Source: Candidatus Iainarchaeum sp.
GTDB lineage: Archaea; Iainarchaeota; Iainarchaeia; Iainarchaeales; GCA-2688035
Direction: 5' to 3'
DNA length: 64,000 nt
NCBI GenBank assembly: GCA_002688035.1
Contig: NZBU01000002.1
Coordinates: 24,120-88,119 of the forward strand
A program made the translations under genes and the position numbers. Below, in pieces: positions 56,635 through 64,000 of this stretch (the stretch's first letter is position 1; each line of letters begins with the position of its first letter). The notes below the pieces were generated by a model. It did not search any database, was not told the DNA's origin, and saw only the letters and a list, made by a program, of their open reading frames with translations.

Positions 56635-56918
56635 TTCTTTGAACCCCAACTCAAGTCCGTTCTTTTTAGATATTTTTGGACAAGAGCAGGATTATAAATC
56701 CAGCCAATCTTTCGTTCTTTGTCGACGACAATCTTCCCTGATTCCAACAAGTAGTCAATTGTAGTGCAATATGTTTGATACATCATTTTTCGTGGTAGGC
56801 TTTCCCACAATTTTCTCTTTTTGAATTCTCCACTGTGCTCTCGAATAAAGTTTTCAACCATTAGCACAGTGTCAAGCCTAGGATATCTGATAAGCTGTGT
56901 TTCTTTTTTTTGCATCAA
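56631..56918 (-). CDS. Putative cognate antitoxin / winged-helix-like small protein
   Basis: FKKRKLWESLPRKMMYQTYCTTIDYLLESGKIVVDKERKIGWIYNP resembles a wHTH; immediately upstream of the RelE-like ORF. Confidence 0.65.
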   Translation of the reverse strand: MMQKKETQLIRYPRLDTVLMVENFIREHSGEFKKRKLWESLPRKMMYQTYCTTIDYLLESGKIVVDKERKIGWIYNPALVQKYLKRTDLSWGSKK

Positions 56919-56972
56919 AACACCTTGTTATATCAGTTAATATAACAAGATTATTTAAGCCTTTCTAGTGCA

Positions 56973-57317
56973 CTATTTCAGACTAGGAATTAGTGGAACT
57001 GCTTCCTCTTTGCTTAACTGTTCTATGAAAGGAACTTTGAAAACCCCTGTTCTTGCAAAGTAACCAGCCAACCCAAGAACTACAAGCGCTCCAAATGTGC
57101 CCCAAACAGAAGCAGCATTGATTGGAATCCCAACCAATTGATTCTCAATCAGCACGAGCAATGGTAAAAAGGTAATGCTTAGCACAAAAGAGAAAAGAAT
57201 TCTCTCAATTCCATCAATTTCATCCTTTCTCGTGAAAAAAACCAGTCCAAGGAAATACCCAGGGATAAATAGTACTGCTACAAGAGAAACAAAGGCTATT
57301 GCAATATCAAGAACCAT
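56973..57317 (-). CDS. DUF1616-like membrane protein
   Basis: Three TM segments; LFIPGYFLGLVFFTRKDEIDGIERILFSFVLSITFLPLLVL. Confidence 0.7.
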   Translation of the reverse strand: MVLDIAIAFVSLVAVLFIPGYFLGLVFFTRKDEIDGIERILFSFVLSITFLPLLVLIENQLVGIPINAASVWGTFGALVVLGLAGYFARTGVFKVPFIEQLSKEEAVPLIPSLK

Positions 57318-57380
57318 GCTAACAATTAAGCGTAATCTTTTTTTAAAACTCTCGTTTATATAATATATAAGATAGGTTCA

Positions 57381-58544
57381 TTGGGAGTTGAAAAATTGTC
57401 TTTAGTAACCGTTATAGGGGCTGGTCCAGCCGGACTGCGTTGCGCAGAACTAATTGCAAACGAGGGCTTTGAGGTAACAGTGCTTGAAGAGCACACAACG
57501 GTTGGCAGACCAGTACAGTGCGCAGGGCTTGTAAGCGAAACAGGTTTGAGTGAGCTAGAACTTGGCCTAAACCAAGAGGACTATGTTGTAAACAGCATTT
57601 ACGGCGCAAAGATGGTTTCACCGCACAATGTCGTGCTTAAAGTGCGAAAGAAAAAGCCTGTGGCACAGGTAATAGATAGGTTCAAGTTTGACCAACTTCT
57701 CTACAAAAGGGCTTTGAAGGCTGGAGCAAAAGTAGCGCTAGGCACAAAACTCATTGATATAACCGAGAGCAGCCTTTTCCTCGAAGCCAAGGGCCGTGGA
57801 GAACTAATGAAGAGCAATGTTGTTGTTGCTGCAGACGGGCCAAATAGCCTTGTTAGGAATACAACACACCCAAAGATTGGTGGAGAAAGCTTTGTGCATG
57901 GATTCCAGTACAGGGTAGAGGGTTCTTTTGACAAAAAGATGGTTGAACTGCATTTTGGCAGTTATGCAAAAGGGTTTTTTGCATGGGTAATTCCGGAATC
58001 CGAAACCATTGCAAGAATTGGAATAGGGGCAAAGCTTGGGCAGGACATTGAAAAGAGAATGAAGGTCTTCATGCAGGAGAAAAAGTTCGATGTAAAGATT
58101 TTAAGTAAAAGCAGTGCGCTAATCCCTGTGATAAATCCCCTGAAGCAACTGGTTGGAACCAATACCTTGCTTTTGGGGGATGCCGCCTTCCAAACAAAAG
58201 CAACAACAGGCGGAGGAATAGTAATGGGTCTGAATGCAGCAGAGATTGCGGCTGAGAGTGTTGCCAACAACCTGAAGCACAATTCCCCTCTAAAAGAATA
58301 TGAAAACAATATTGCCCCAGTAAACAAAGAACTCGCGCTGCACTGGAAGATTAGAGCATACTTAAACTCTTTGAATGATCACAAGCTGGATGACCTCTTT
58401 GCAAAGGCCAAAAATGCTGGCATCGAAGCCTTTTTGGAGGAACACGGGGACATGGATAAGCCAAGTCGCTTTGTAAAGAAAATTCTTTTGAAGCCAAGGC
58501 TCTGGGGACTTGCCCCAACAGCAATGCGGTTTATCCTAGGATAG
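57381..58544 (+). CDS. Geranylgeranyl reductase family FAD protein
   Basis: VTVIGAGPAGLRCAELIANEGFEVTVLEEHTTVGRPVQCAGLVS...VVAADGPNSLVRN...LLLGDAAFQTKATTGGGIVMGLNAAEIAAE. Confidence 0.93.
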   Translation: MGVEKLSLVTVIGAGPAGLRCAELIANEGFEVTVLEEHTTVGRPVQCAGLVSETGLSELELGLNQEDYVVNSIYGAKMVSPHNVVLKVRKKKPVAQVIDRFKFDQLLYKRALKAGAKVALGTKLIDITESSLFLEAKGRGELMKSNVVVAADGPNSLVRNTTHPKIGGESFVHGFQYRVEGSFDKKMVELHFGSYAKGFFAWVIPESETIARIGIGAKLGQDIEKRMKVFMQEKKFDVKILSKSSALIPVINPLKQLVGTNTLLLGDAAFQTKATTGGGIVMGLNAAEIAAESVANNLKHNSPLKEYENNIAPVNKELALHWKIRAYLNSLNDHKLDDLFAKAKNAGIEAFLEEHGDMDKPSRFVKKILLKPRLWGLAPTAMRFILG

Positions 58545-58639
58545 CCTAAATTCAAAGAACATTAACTATCGAAGGTTAAGGGATGAAAGCTCTTAGCTTT
58601 TCAAATGGTTTTTAGGCAACTGGTTTCTTTTTCGAATGT

Positions 58640-58760
58640 AGCAGTATTATATATTCGGTCGCACTTATTATTGACGGGTTTATCACCCCCGAATTCTGTA
58701 ACAAGAAGGCAAAAAGGCAAAGGAGGAAAGTTTTCGAACTTTCCTCTTATTTTCACTCCC
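58640..58760 (+). ncRNA. Candidate structured small RNA (promoter plus two hairpins)
   Basis: TATA-like tattatatatt at 58645-58655; ggg-tttatca-ccc mini-hairpin; tandem AAGGCAAA x2 (58706-58721); perfect GAGGAAAGTT-TTCG-AACTTTCCTC stem-loop at 58723-58746. Confidence 0.4.
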
Positions 58761-58830
58761 TAATTGACAATAAATTTTTAACCTGCTCTGGACAAATTAG
58801 TATATAGTCTTTCTTAGGGTGATAAATAAA

Positions 58831-59010
58831 ATGGATTTTGGAAAATATATCAAAAAAAGCAATAACTCTGACAATGTTCCGGCTCCACCAAAGGCCTGCA
58901 GGGAGTGCGGAAAAGAGATTGACAGGGAAAGAGCAGGTCACCTCTACTACCATGGGTTTTGTTCACACTCATGCAAGGAAAAATATGTTGGCCACGAGCT
59001 TGAAGAATAA
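58831..59010 (+). CDS. Small zinc-finger protein
   Basis: MDFGKYIKKSNNSDNVPAPPKACRECGKEIDRERAGHLYYHGFCSHSCKEKYVGHELEE: CxxC + CxxxC; own TATA (tagtatatag) about 26 nt upstream. Confidence 0.75.
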   Translation: MDFGKYIKKSNNSDNVPAPPKACRECGKEIDRERAGHLYYHGFCSHSCKEKYVGHELEE

Positions 59011-59012
59011 CC

Positions 59013-59537
59013 TTAGACCTTTTTGTTGTAGTATTTCAATAATTTGAAGGTGTTCCAAGGAACCAGGCTTTTCTCTGAAAAACCAAGCTTTTTGGCAACA
59101 GCCACAACTCTTTGTTGTGATGGCGCTTCTATCTCAATAAAATCTGGAATACCCTTAATGCGCTCTAACTCAATTCTTGCACGCCCAAGTTTGAATGATT
59201 TTCGCTTCTTTTTTATGTTCAGTTTCTCAACAAAACCTAGAGACTTTATTACTGCTTGAGCCTTCTTAAAATCCTTGACCTGGACTTCGCGCTCGTCAAG
59301 GCTCTTCACCTTTCCTTTCACAGGCTTGCTTTTAATGCACAGAATATTTTTCTTCCCGTCTGAGCGCAAGCGAAACGCAATCTTGTTCTTCTGAAGGCTT
59401 TTGTTTGGAAAATCAAAGTAAATTGCGTGGAGTGTTCCATCAAAAGCCTTTTTTGCACCAAGCGCCCTTAAATCTGCTTCAACTTTTTTCAGATTAACTT
59501 CCAAAACCTTTGCTTCAATCTCACGCAATTCTACCAC
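59013..59537 (-). CDS. CYTH domain protein (class IV adenylate cyclase-like)
   Basis: REIEAKVLEVNLKKVEADLRALGAKK...KNKIAFRLRSDGKKNILCIKSK; ARIELERIKGIPDFIEIEAPS. Confidence 0.92.
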   Translation of the reverse strand: MVELREIEAKVLEVNLKKVEADLRALGAKKAFDGTLHAIYFDFPNKSLQKNKIAFRLRSDGKKNILCIKSKPVKGKVKSLDEREVQVKDFKKAQAVIKSLGFVEKLNIKKKRKSFKLGRARIELERIKGIPDFIEIEAPSQQRVVAVAKKLGFSEKSLVPWNTFKLLKYYNKKV

Positions 59538-59896
59538 CCTAGTTCATCACCAATAGAAATGCCCTTGCTTTTTCCGACAGGGAGCTCGATGAAGAACTTG
59601 CTTGGTTTTTTTGGGGAGCATGACGGAGTAAATGGCTGCAAATTTTGTACAATATCAACAACCTTCTTGTTCTTGTCCAAGTAAACAACATCTATTGGAA
59701 AGAAAACAAACAGCATGTGAATTGTTGCCATTGCAATTGATTCTCTAGGCAGAGGAAACACTAGGGCATAGTCAAACTGCTGTTGGTTCTCAAACATCAG
59801 GCCCTTGAGCTTATACCACGAACTAGAGGCAATCCTGACTTTGGGCATTATCTCTTTTTTCTTTTTTCTGTTGAAAAGCATTAGAAATCCTTTCAC
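59531..59896 (-). CDS. DUF192 family protein
   Basis: KVRIASSSWYKLKGLMFENQQQFDYALVFPLPRE...TIHMLFVFFPIDVVYLDKNKKVVDIVQNLQPFT. Confidence 0.92.
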   Translation of the reverse strand: MKGFLMLFNRKKKKEIMPKVRIASSSWYKLKGLMFENQQQFDYALVFPLPRESIAMATIHMLFVFFPIDVVYLDKNKKVVDIVQNLQPFTPSCSPKKPSKFFIELPVGKSKGISIGDELGW

Positions 59897-60105
59897 TTCT
59901 TTGGATTGCCTTCTTTGAGAAGCTCCAAAGATGGCACCTTTATTTCTTCAAGCAGTTCACGGCTCTTTCGCAGAGAAGAGGTAAGCCTTATTTCCTTGAC
60001 ATCCAAATCCTTTTTCAGCTCGTCAAGCTCATGCATCCTCTTCTGCAAATCCTTTACTATCCCAAGCATCTTGGTTTTTTGCTTTGCATCCGTGTTTGGG
60101 CTCAT
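59893..60105 (-). CDS. Hypothetical coiled-coil protein
   Basis: 70 aa, heptad-rich LQKRMHELDELKKDLDVKEIRLTSSLRKSRELLEEI; 4-nt overlap with the DUF192 gene. Confidence 0.55.
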   Translation of the reverse strand: MSPNTDAKQKTKMLGIVKDLQKRMHELDELKKDLDVKEIRLTSSLRKSRELLEEIKVPSLELLKEGNPKK

Positions 60106-60275
60106 GGCAATCGCTATAATAGACCACTTTACAGAATTTAAAGCTATAGTTTTAAAAGTTTTCCAGGCAACAATTCTATTACAAAGTCCTTGGCAACTGG
60201 TAATGCGAAGGATGTACTAATAAGCTTTATATAGTGGTTGAATCTTTTAAATCCTAGTAGACGTGGTGTTAATAT

Positions 60276-60971
60276 ATGTCGCTTGAGCGAATCGCATTTA
60301 TTCCTGATGGTAATAGGCGTTATGCAAGAAAAGTCGGAATATCCTATGCAAAGGCCTACCAAATGGGTACAAGAAAGGCTTGGGATGTAATCGACTGGAT
60401 GTGCGAGTACCCCAAAATAAAGGCGGGAACATTCTACACTCTTTCCCTGGAAAACCTTTCTCGAAGCAAGCTTGAGCTAAAGGTCCTAATGAAAATTTTT
60501 GAACGAGAACTTGACAAGGTAAAAACCAAGAAGGTTTTTGAGGAACAGGGAATCAAACTGCGTTTCCTAGGTAGACTTGGAGCGCTCCCAAATGGAATCC
60601 AAAAGAAGATAAAGGAAGTAGAGGATTACACTTCCGAATTTGACGAGAAAGAAGTTAACCTTGCGCTAGGATACAATGGGAGAGCGGAAATAGTTGACGC
60701 GGCCAAAAAGTTTGCAGAAGAATGCAAGAAAGGAGAAACAACTCTGGATAATTTGGATGAAACTTCTTTTGGAGAATACCTTTACAGCAGCAATTCTCCC
60801 GACCTTATCGTACGAACTAGTGGCACGCAGAGACTCTCAGGCTTCCTAACATACCAGAGTGCTTACTCTGAATTCCACTTCACTCAAAAGTACTGGCCCG
60901 AGTTCGAACAGCAGGACTTGGATACCGCGGTGCATGAGTTTGATGCAAGAGAAAGGCGCTTTGGCAAATAG
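60276..60971 (+). CDS. uppS: cis-prenyltransferase (undecaprenyl/dolichyl diphosphate synthase family)
   Basis: RIAFIPDGNRRYARKVG...GTFYTLSLENLSRS...PDLIVRTSGTQRLSGFLTYQSAYSEFHF. Confidence 0.95.
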   Translation: MSLERIAFIPDGNRRYARKVGISYAKAYQMGTRKAWDVIDWMCEYPKIKAGTFYTLSLENLSRSKLELKVLMKIFERELDKVKTKKVFEEQGIKLRFLGRLGALPNGIQKKIKEVEDYTSEFDEKEVNLALGYNGRAEIVDAAKKFAEECKKGETTLDNLDETSFGEYLYSSNSPDLIVRTSGTQRLSGFLTYQSAYSEFHFTQKYWPEFEQQDLDTAVHEFDARERRFGK

Positions 60972-61430
60972 GTGCTAAAAATGAGTATTTCTCCAGCCGC
61001 TGCAAGAGCTATTAAAGCTAGGTTGGCAAAAATGAAGGCGCAGCAAACTGCTGTGAAACGACTGCCGAGCCGAAACACCTTAGAAGCCGGAATCGAAGCG
61101 CAGAAACAGAAGGCAAGGCAATTTATGAAGAATTATCTGCAAGTCCCCCGCGGCGGCAAAAGGAAAAGAGAGGCACAGGCCGTAAAACGCATTAGAATTG
61201 CCCAGAAAAAATTGCTCGCAGCACAACAACAACTTCAAACTGCAAAAACCGCGGCTGAAAAAAATTCTGCAAGAGGAGAGATAAGGGCACAGAAAAAGGA
61301 ACTTGTTTTCTACTATGGAATCGGATTGGTTATGGTGGCGGAGGCCCCAAGAGAGTGGCGCAGGCTTGTGAAAGAAACCGGGCTGGGCAACAAAATATTG
61401 GAAGAAGTGAGGACACAAATCTTTTCCTAA
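60972..61430 (+). CDS. Hypothetical basic alpha-helical protein
   Basis: 152 aa Ala/Lys/Gln-rich ORF directly after uppS. Confidence 0.55.
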   Translation: MLKMSISPAAARAIKARLAKMKAQQTAVKRLPSRNTLEAGIEAQKQKARQFMKNYLQVPRGGKRKREAQAVKRIRIAQKKLLAAQQQLQTAKTAAEKNSARGEIRAQKKELVFYYGIGLVMVAEAPREWRRLVKETGLGNKILEEVRTQIFS

Positions 61431-61479
61431 TTTCTTAAACAGAAAACTTAAAATCATTTGCAAAGCAATTTCTTAATAT

Positions 61480-61552
61480 AGCCCCGTAGTCTAGTGGCCA
61501 AGGATGCCGGGTTCTGGACCCGGTGACAGGAGTTCGAATCTCCTCGGGGCTA
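61480..61552 (+). tRNA. tRNA-Gln (anticodon CTG, positions 61514-61516)
   Basis: agccccg/cggggct acceptor, ccggg-ttctgga-cccgg anticodon arm, aggag-ttcgaat-ctcct T-arm. Confidence 0.95.
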
Positions 61553-61561
61553 TTCCTTTTT

Positions 61562-64000
61562 TTAATCAATTTCATCCGGAGTAATTGAAACAATGTACTT
61601 TGTTATCACTCTGGAAATCATCCATGCAATTGCGAGGAATCCTAGAAGCACACCCCATAGTCCGATTGGAATTTGGGCAAATGGTGTTACATTGAGGAAG
61701 GTTGCAAGAGGCTGGTTCAATACAAGGAACTGTAATACTAGTGAGAAGCCTACTGCGGCAGCCAGCCACTTGTTTGAGAATAAGCCAAGCTTTTCTTGGG
61801 AGCGAATTACCGCAATCCTGACAAACTCGAAGAGGATGAGGGAAGTGAAAACCATTGTTTGTGCGAGAACAATGCCACCCTGCCTTAGTGCAATAAAGAA
61901 CATTGCAACAGTTAAAATTGTTAGGAGAAAACCGATTGCAACAATCATATAGACAAGCCTTGTGTTTATTACCCCTTCCCCTCGCTTACGAGGCTTTTGT
62001 TTCATCACATCGGGGAGAGGGGGATCCACTCCAAGGGCAAGTGCGGGAAAACCATCAGTCATTAGGTTAATCCAAAGCAGTTGCACTGCCGCAATTGGGA
62101 GGAATCCTGCAAGGCTAACGAAAAACACCACGAAGACCTCGGCAAAATTGGAGGTGAGAAGATAGTTCACAAACTTCCTAATATTGGTGAAAATTGTTCG
62201 ACCCTCTGCAATGGCCTCCTGAATAGTAGTAAAGTTATCGTCAAGCAAAATCATGTCAGAGGTTTCCCTTGCAACATCTGTTCCCCTAGAACCCATTGCT
62301 ATTCCAACGTCAGCACTCTTGAGTGCAGGAGCATCGTTTACCCCATCCCCTGTCATTGCAACAATATGCCCATTGTCTTTGAGTGCTGCAAGAACCCTTT
62401 GCTTGTGAACAGGGGAAACCCTTGCAAATACATCGGTTTTTGTAACCAATTCCCGCAAGGCAAAGTTGTCCATTGAATCAAGCTCTGAGCCCAAGCAAGC
62501 GCGATTTCCAATACCAACCTGCGAAGCAATAGCCTTTGCAGTATCAAGATTATCCCCTGTAAGCATTACAACTCGGATTCCCGCAGTCTTACAAGTTGAA
62601 ATACTTGCTTTCACTTCTTTTCGCGGGGGATCAATCATTGCCTGCAAGCCAAGGAAAACCAGGTCCTTCTCAAGGCCTGACTTCTTATGGTCTTTTTTAA
62701 CATCCTTAAATGCAAAACCTAGTACGCGAAGAGCGCTCCCGGCAAACTTTTGGTTTGCAACAAGAATCTGCTTTCTCTTTGCATCAGTAAGCTTGACAAT
62801 TTTTCCGTTCTCAAAAATTTTAGTGCAATCCTGCAGCACTACCTCTGGCGCACCCTTCATGAAAGCAATTAGTTTACCCTGGCTTTTGTGCAGGGTAGTC
62901 ATCTTCTTGCGCTCGCTTGAAAAAGGAATCTCATCAACAGGCTCATAAGTACTACGCAACCTTTGCTCTCCCAAACCTGCTTTCCTTGCTGAAACAACCA
63001 GTGCTATTTCCGTTGGATCCCCAACAAAATTTGTTTCTTCACCCATCGTGGAAATTTCAGTGTCATTACAAAGAGCACCGCATTTTAGGAGCAATGAGAT
63101 CTCTTTTGGGTCAATCGGAATCTTCCCAAGCTTGAACTCCCCGCTTAACTCATAACCACCTCCTTCAACATCAATTACATTGCCGTTTGCAAAAATCTTT
63201 TTCACAGTCATCCTATTCTCTGTGAGCGTTCCGGTTTTGTCAGTGCAAATAACATCAACACTTCCAAGACTTTCAACTACAGCGAGTTTTCTAACAAGAC
63301 TTTTCTTTGCAAGCATCTTTTTGGTTCCAAAGGCAAGGCTTAGTGTAACTATTGCCGGCAAGCCCTCTGGAATTGCCGCTACCGCCAGCGAGATGGCTGT
63401 CAGGAAAATTGTCACAAGGTCTGAGACTTGCGCCAAATACTGGACGATCGCAATGAAAACGATTATACCAAGAACGGCCAAACCAAGCTTTTTGCCAAGG
63501 TGATCAAGCTCTATTTGGAACGGAGTCATCTTTGGCGGAACCTGTTGTATGCTCTCAGCAATCCTACCTAGTTCTGTATCCAATCCTGTTCCAACGACCA
63601 TTGCAACTGCCTTCCCCCTTGAAACAACAGTGTTCTTGAACACCATGTCCATTTTCTCGTGCAAAGCCGCTTTTGCCAGAACCGCTTTAACTTGCTTTGA
63701 AACAGGACTGCTCTCCCCTGTGAGCAGGGATTCGTCAACTCTTAGATTGTTCTCGCTTATCAGACGCGCATCTGCCCCAACCTTATCCCCGGCCTCAAGT
63801 AAGATTATGTCCCCTGGAACTAGCTCTGCGGCATCAATTACACCTTTTTGGCCTCCCCTTCTTACTCTAACTTTTTCAGGACTCAGCTTTTTGAGTGCGT
63901 CAATACTCTTCTCAGCATTATACTCTTGCATAAAGCCAAAGATTCCGTTTGCAAAAACAATGAAGAGAATTAATATTGAGTCAGTGAGATGTGGCTCTTG
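61562..64000 (-). CDS. P-type cation-transporting ATPase (Ca2+-ATPase-like), truncated by right edge
   Basis: DKTGTLTENRMTV, LTGESSPVSKQV, MLTGDNLDTAKAIA, TGDGVNDAPALKSADVGIAMG. Frame stays open past 63931 to the edge (QEPHLTDSILILFIVFANGIFGFMQEYNAEKS...), so the ORF-track Met is internal. Confidence 0.96.
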   Translation of the reverse strand, partial: QEPHLTDSILILFIVFANGIFGFMQEYNAEKSIDALKKLSPEKVRVRRGGQKGVIDAAELVPGDIILLEAGDKVGADARLISENNLRVDESLLTGESSPVSKQVKAVLAKAALHEKMDMVFKNTVVSRGKAVAMVVGTGLDTELGRIAESIQQVPPKMTPFQIELDHLGKKLGLAVLGIIVFIAIVQYLAQVSDLVTIFLTAISLAVAAIPEGLPAIVTLSLAFGTKKMLAKKSLVRKLAVVESLGSVDVICTDKTGTLTENRMTVKKIFANGNVIDVEGGGYELSGEFKLGKIPIDPKEISLLLKCGALCNDTEISTMGEETNFVGDPTEIALVVSARKAGLGEQRLRSTYEPVDEIPFSSERKKMTTLHKSQGKLIAFMKGAPEVVLQDCTKIFENGKIVKLTDAKRKQILVANQKFAGSALRVLGFAFKDVKKDHKKSGLEKDLVFLGLQAMIDPPRKEVKASISTCKTAGIRVVMLTGDNLDTAKAIASQVGIGNRACLGSELDSMDNFALRELVTKTDVFARVSPVHKQRVLAALKDNGHIVAMTGDGVNDAPALKSADVGIAMGSRGTDVARETSDMILLDDNFTTIQEAIAEGRTIFTNIRKFVNYLLTSNFAEVFVVFFVSLAGFLPIAAVQLLWINLMTDGFPALALGVDPPLPDVMKQKPRKRGEGVINTRLVYMIVAIGFLLTILTVAMFFIALRQGGIVLAQTMVFTSLILFEFVRIAVIRSQEKLGLFSNKWLAAAVGFSLVLQFLVLNQPLATFLNVTPFAQIPIGLWGVLLGFLAIAWMISRVITKYIVSITPDEID

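Noticed and set aside
1-64000. CRISPR arrays or rRNA genes
   Set aside because: No regularly spaced direct repeats with spacers and no rRNA-like sequence were seen on reading through. Nearly all space is coding.

Overview
The window is an archaeal chromosome segment. Evidence: a geranylgeranyl-reductase-family gene, cis-prenyltransferase, DPM-synthase-like GT2s, TATA-type promoters, TTG/GTG starts and many 4-nt gene overlaps. I cannot assign a lineage without a search. About 50 kb (1-50 kb) is an unusually dense surface-glycan locus. It contains glycosyltransferases, two Wzx-like flippases, two GT39-like membrane transferases and an AglD-like membrane protein. It also has a pseudaminic-acid-type nonulosonate operon (pseB-C-I-F-G plus a formyltransferase), a sulfate-activation pair (cysD/cysN) among alkaline-phosphatase-superfamily proteins, four B12-binding radical SAM proteins, and a UDP-glucuronate/UDP-xylose operon that includes a plant-type glucuronokinase homologue. 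The rest holds an adenine/MTA salvage trio, a homing endonuclease, a sequon-rich surface protein, a RelE-like TA pair, a cis-prenyltransferase, tRNA-Gln(CTG) and a P-type ATPase cut by the right edge. The most interesting observations are: (1) a shared extreme C-terminal tail, [RK]LxxLGY[LVM], on four otherwise unrelated proteins in or beside the sulfate-activation module; (2) an RHH DNA-binding domain fused to a degenerate nucleotidyltransferase, divergent from the UDP-GlcA operon, with 10-bp-phased TATGA/TCATA half-sites at its promoter; (3) an archaeal glucuronokinase salvage operon; (4) a nonulosonate operon with a formyltransferase and no PseH; (5) a kinase-like gene with an in-frame TAG; (6) a candidate structured ncRNA. 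No CRISPR array or rRNA was seen.
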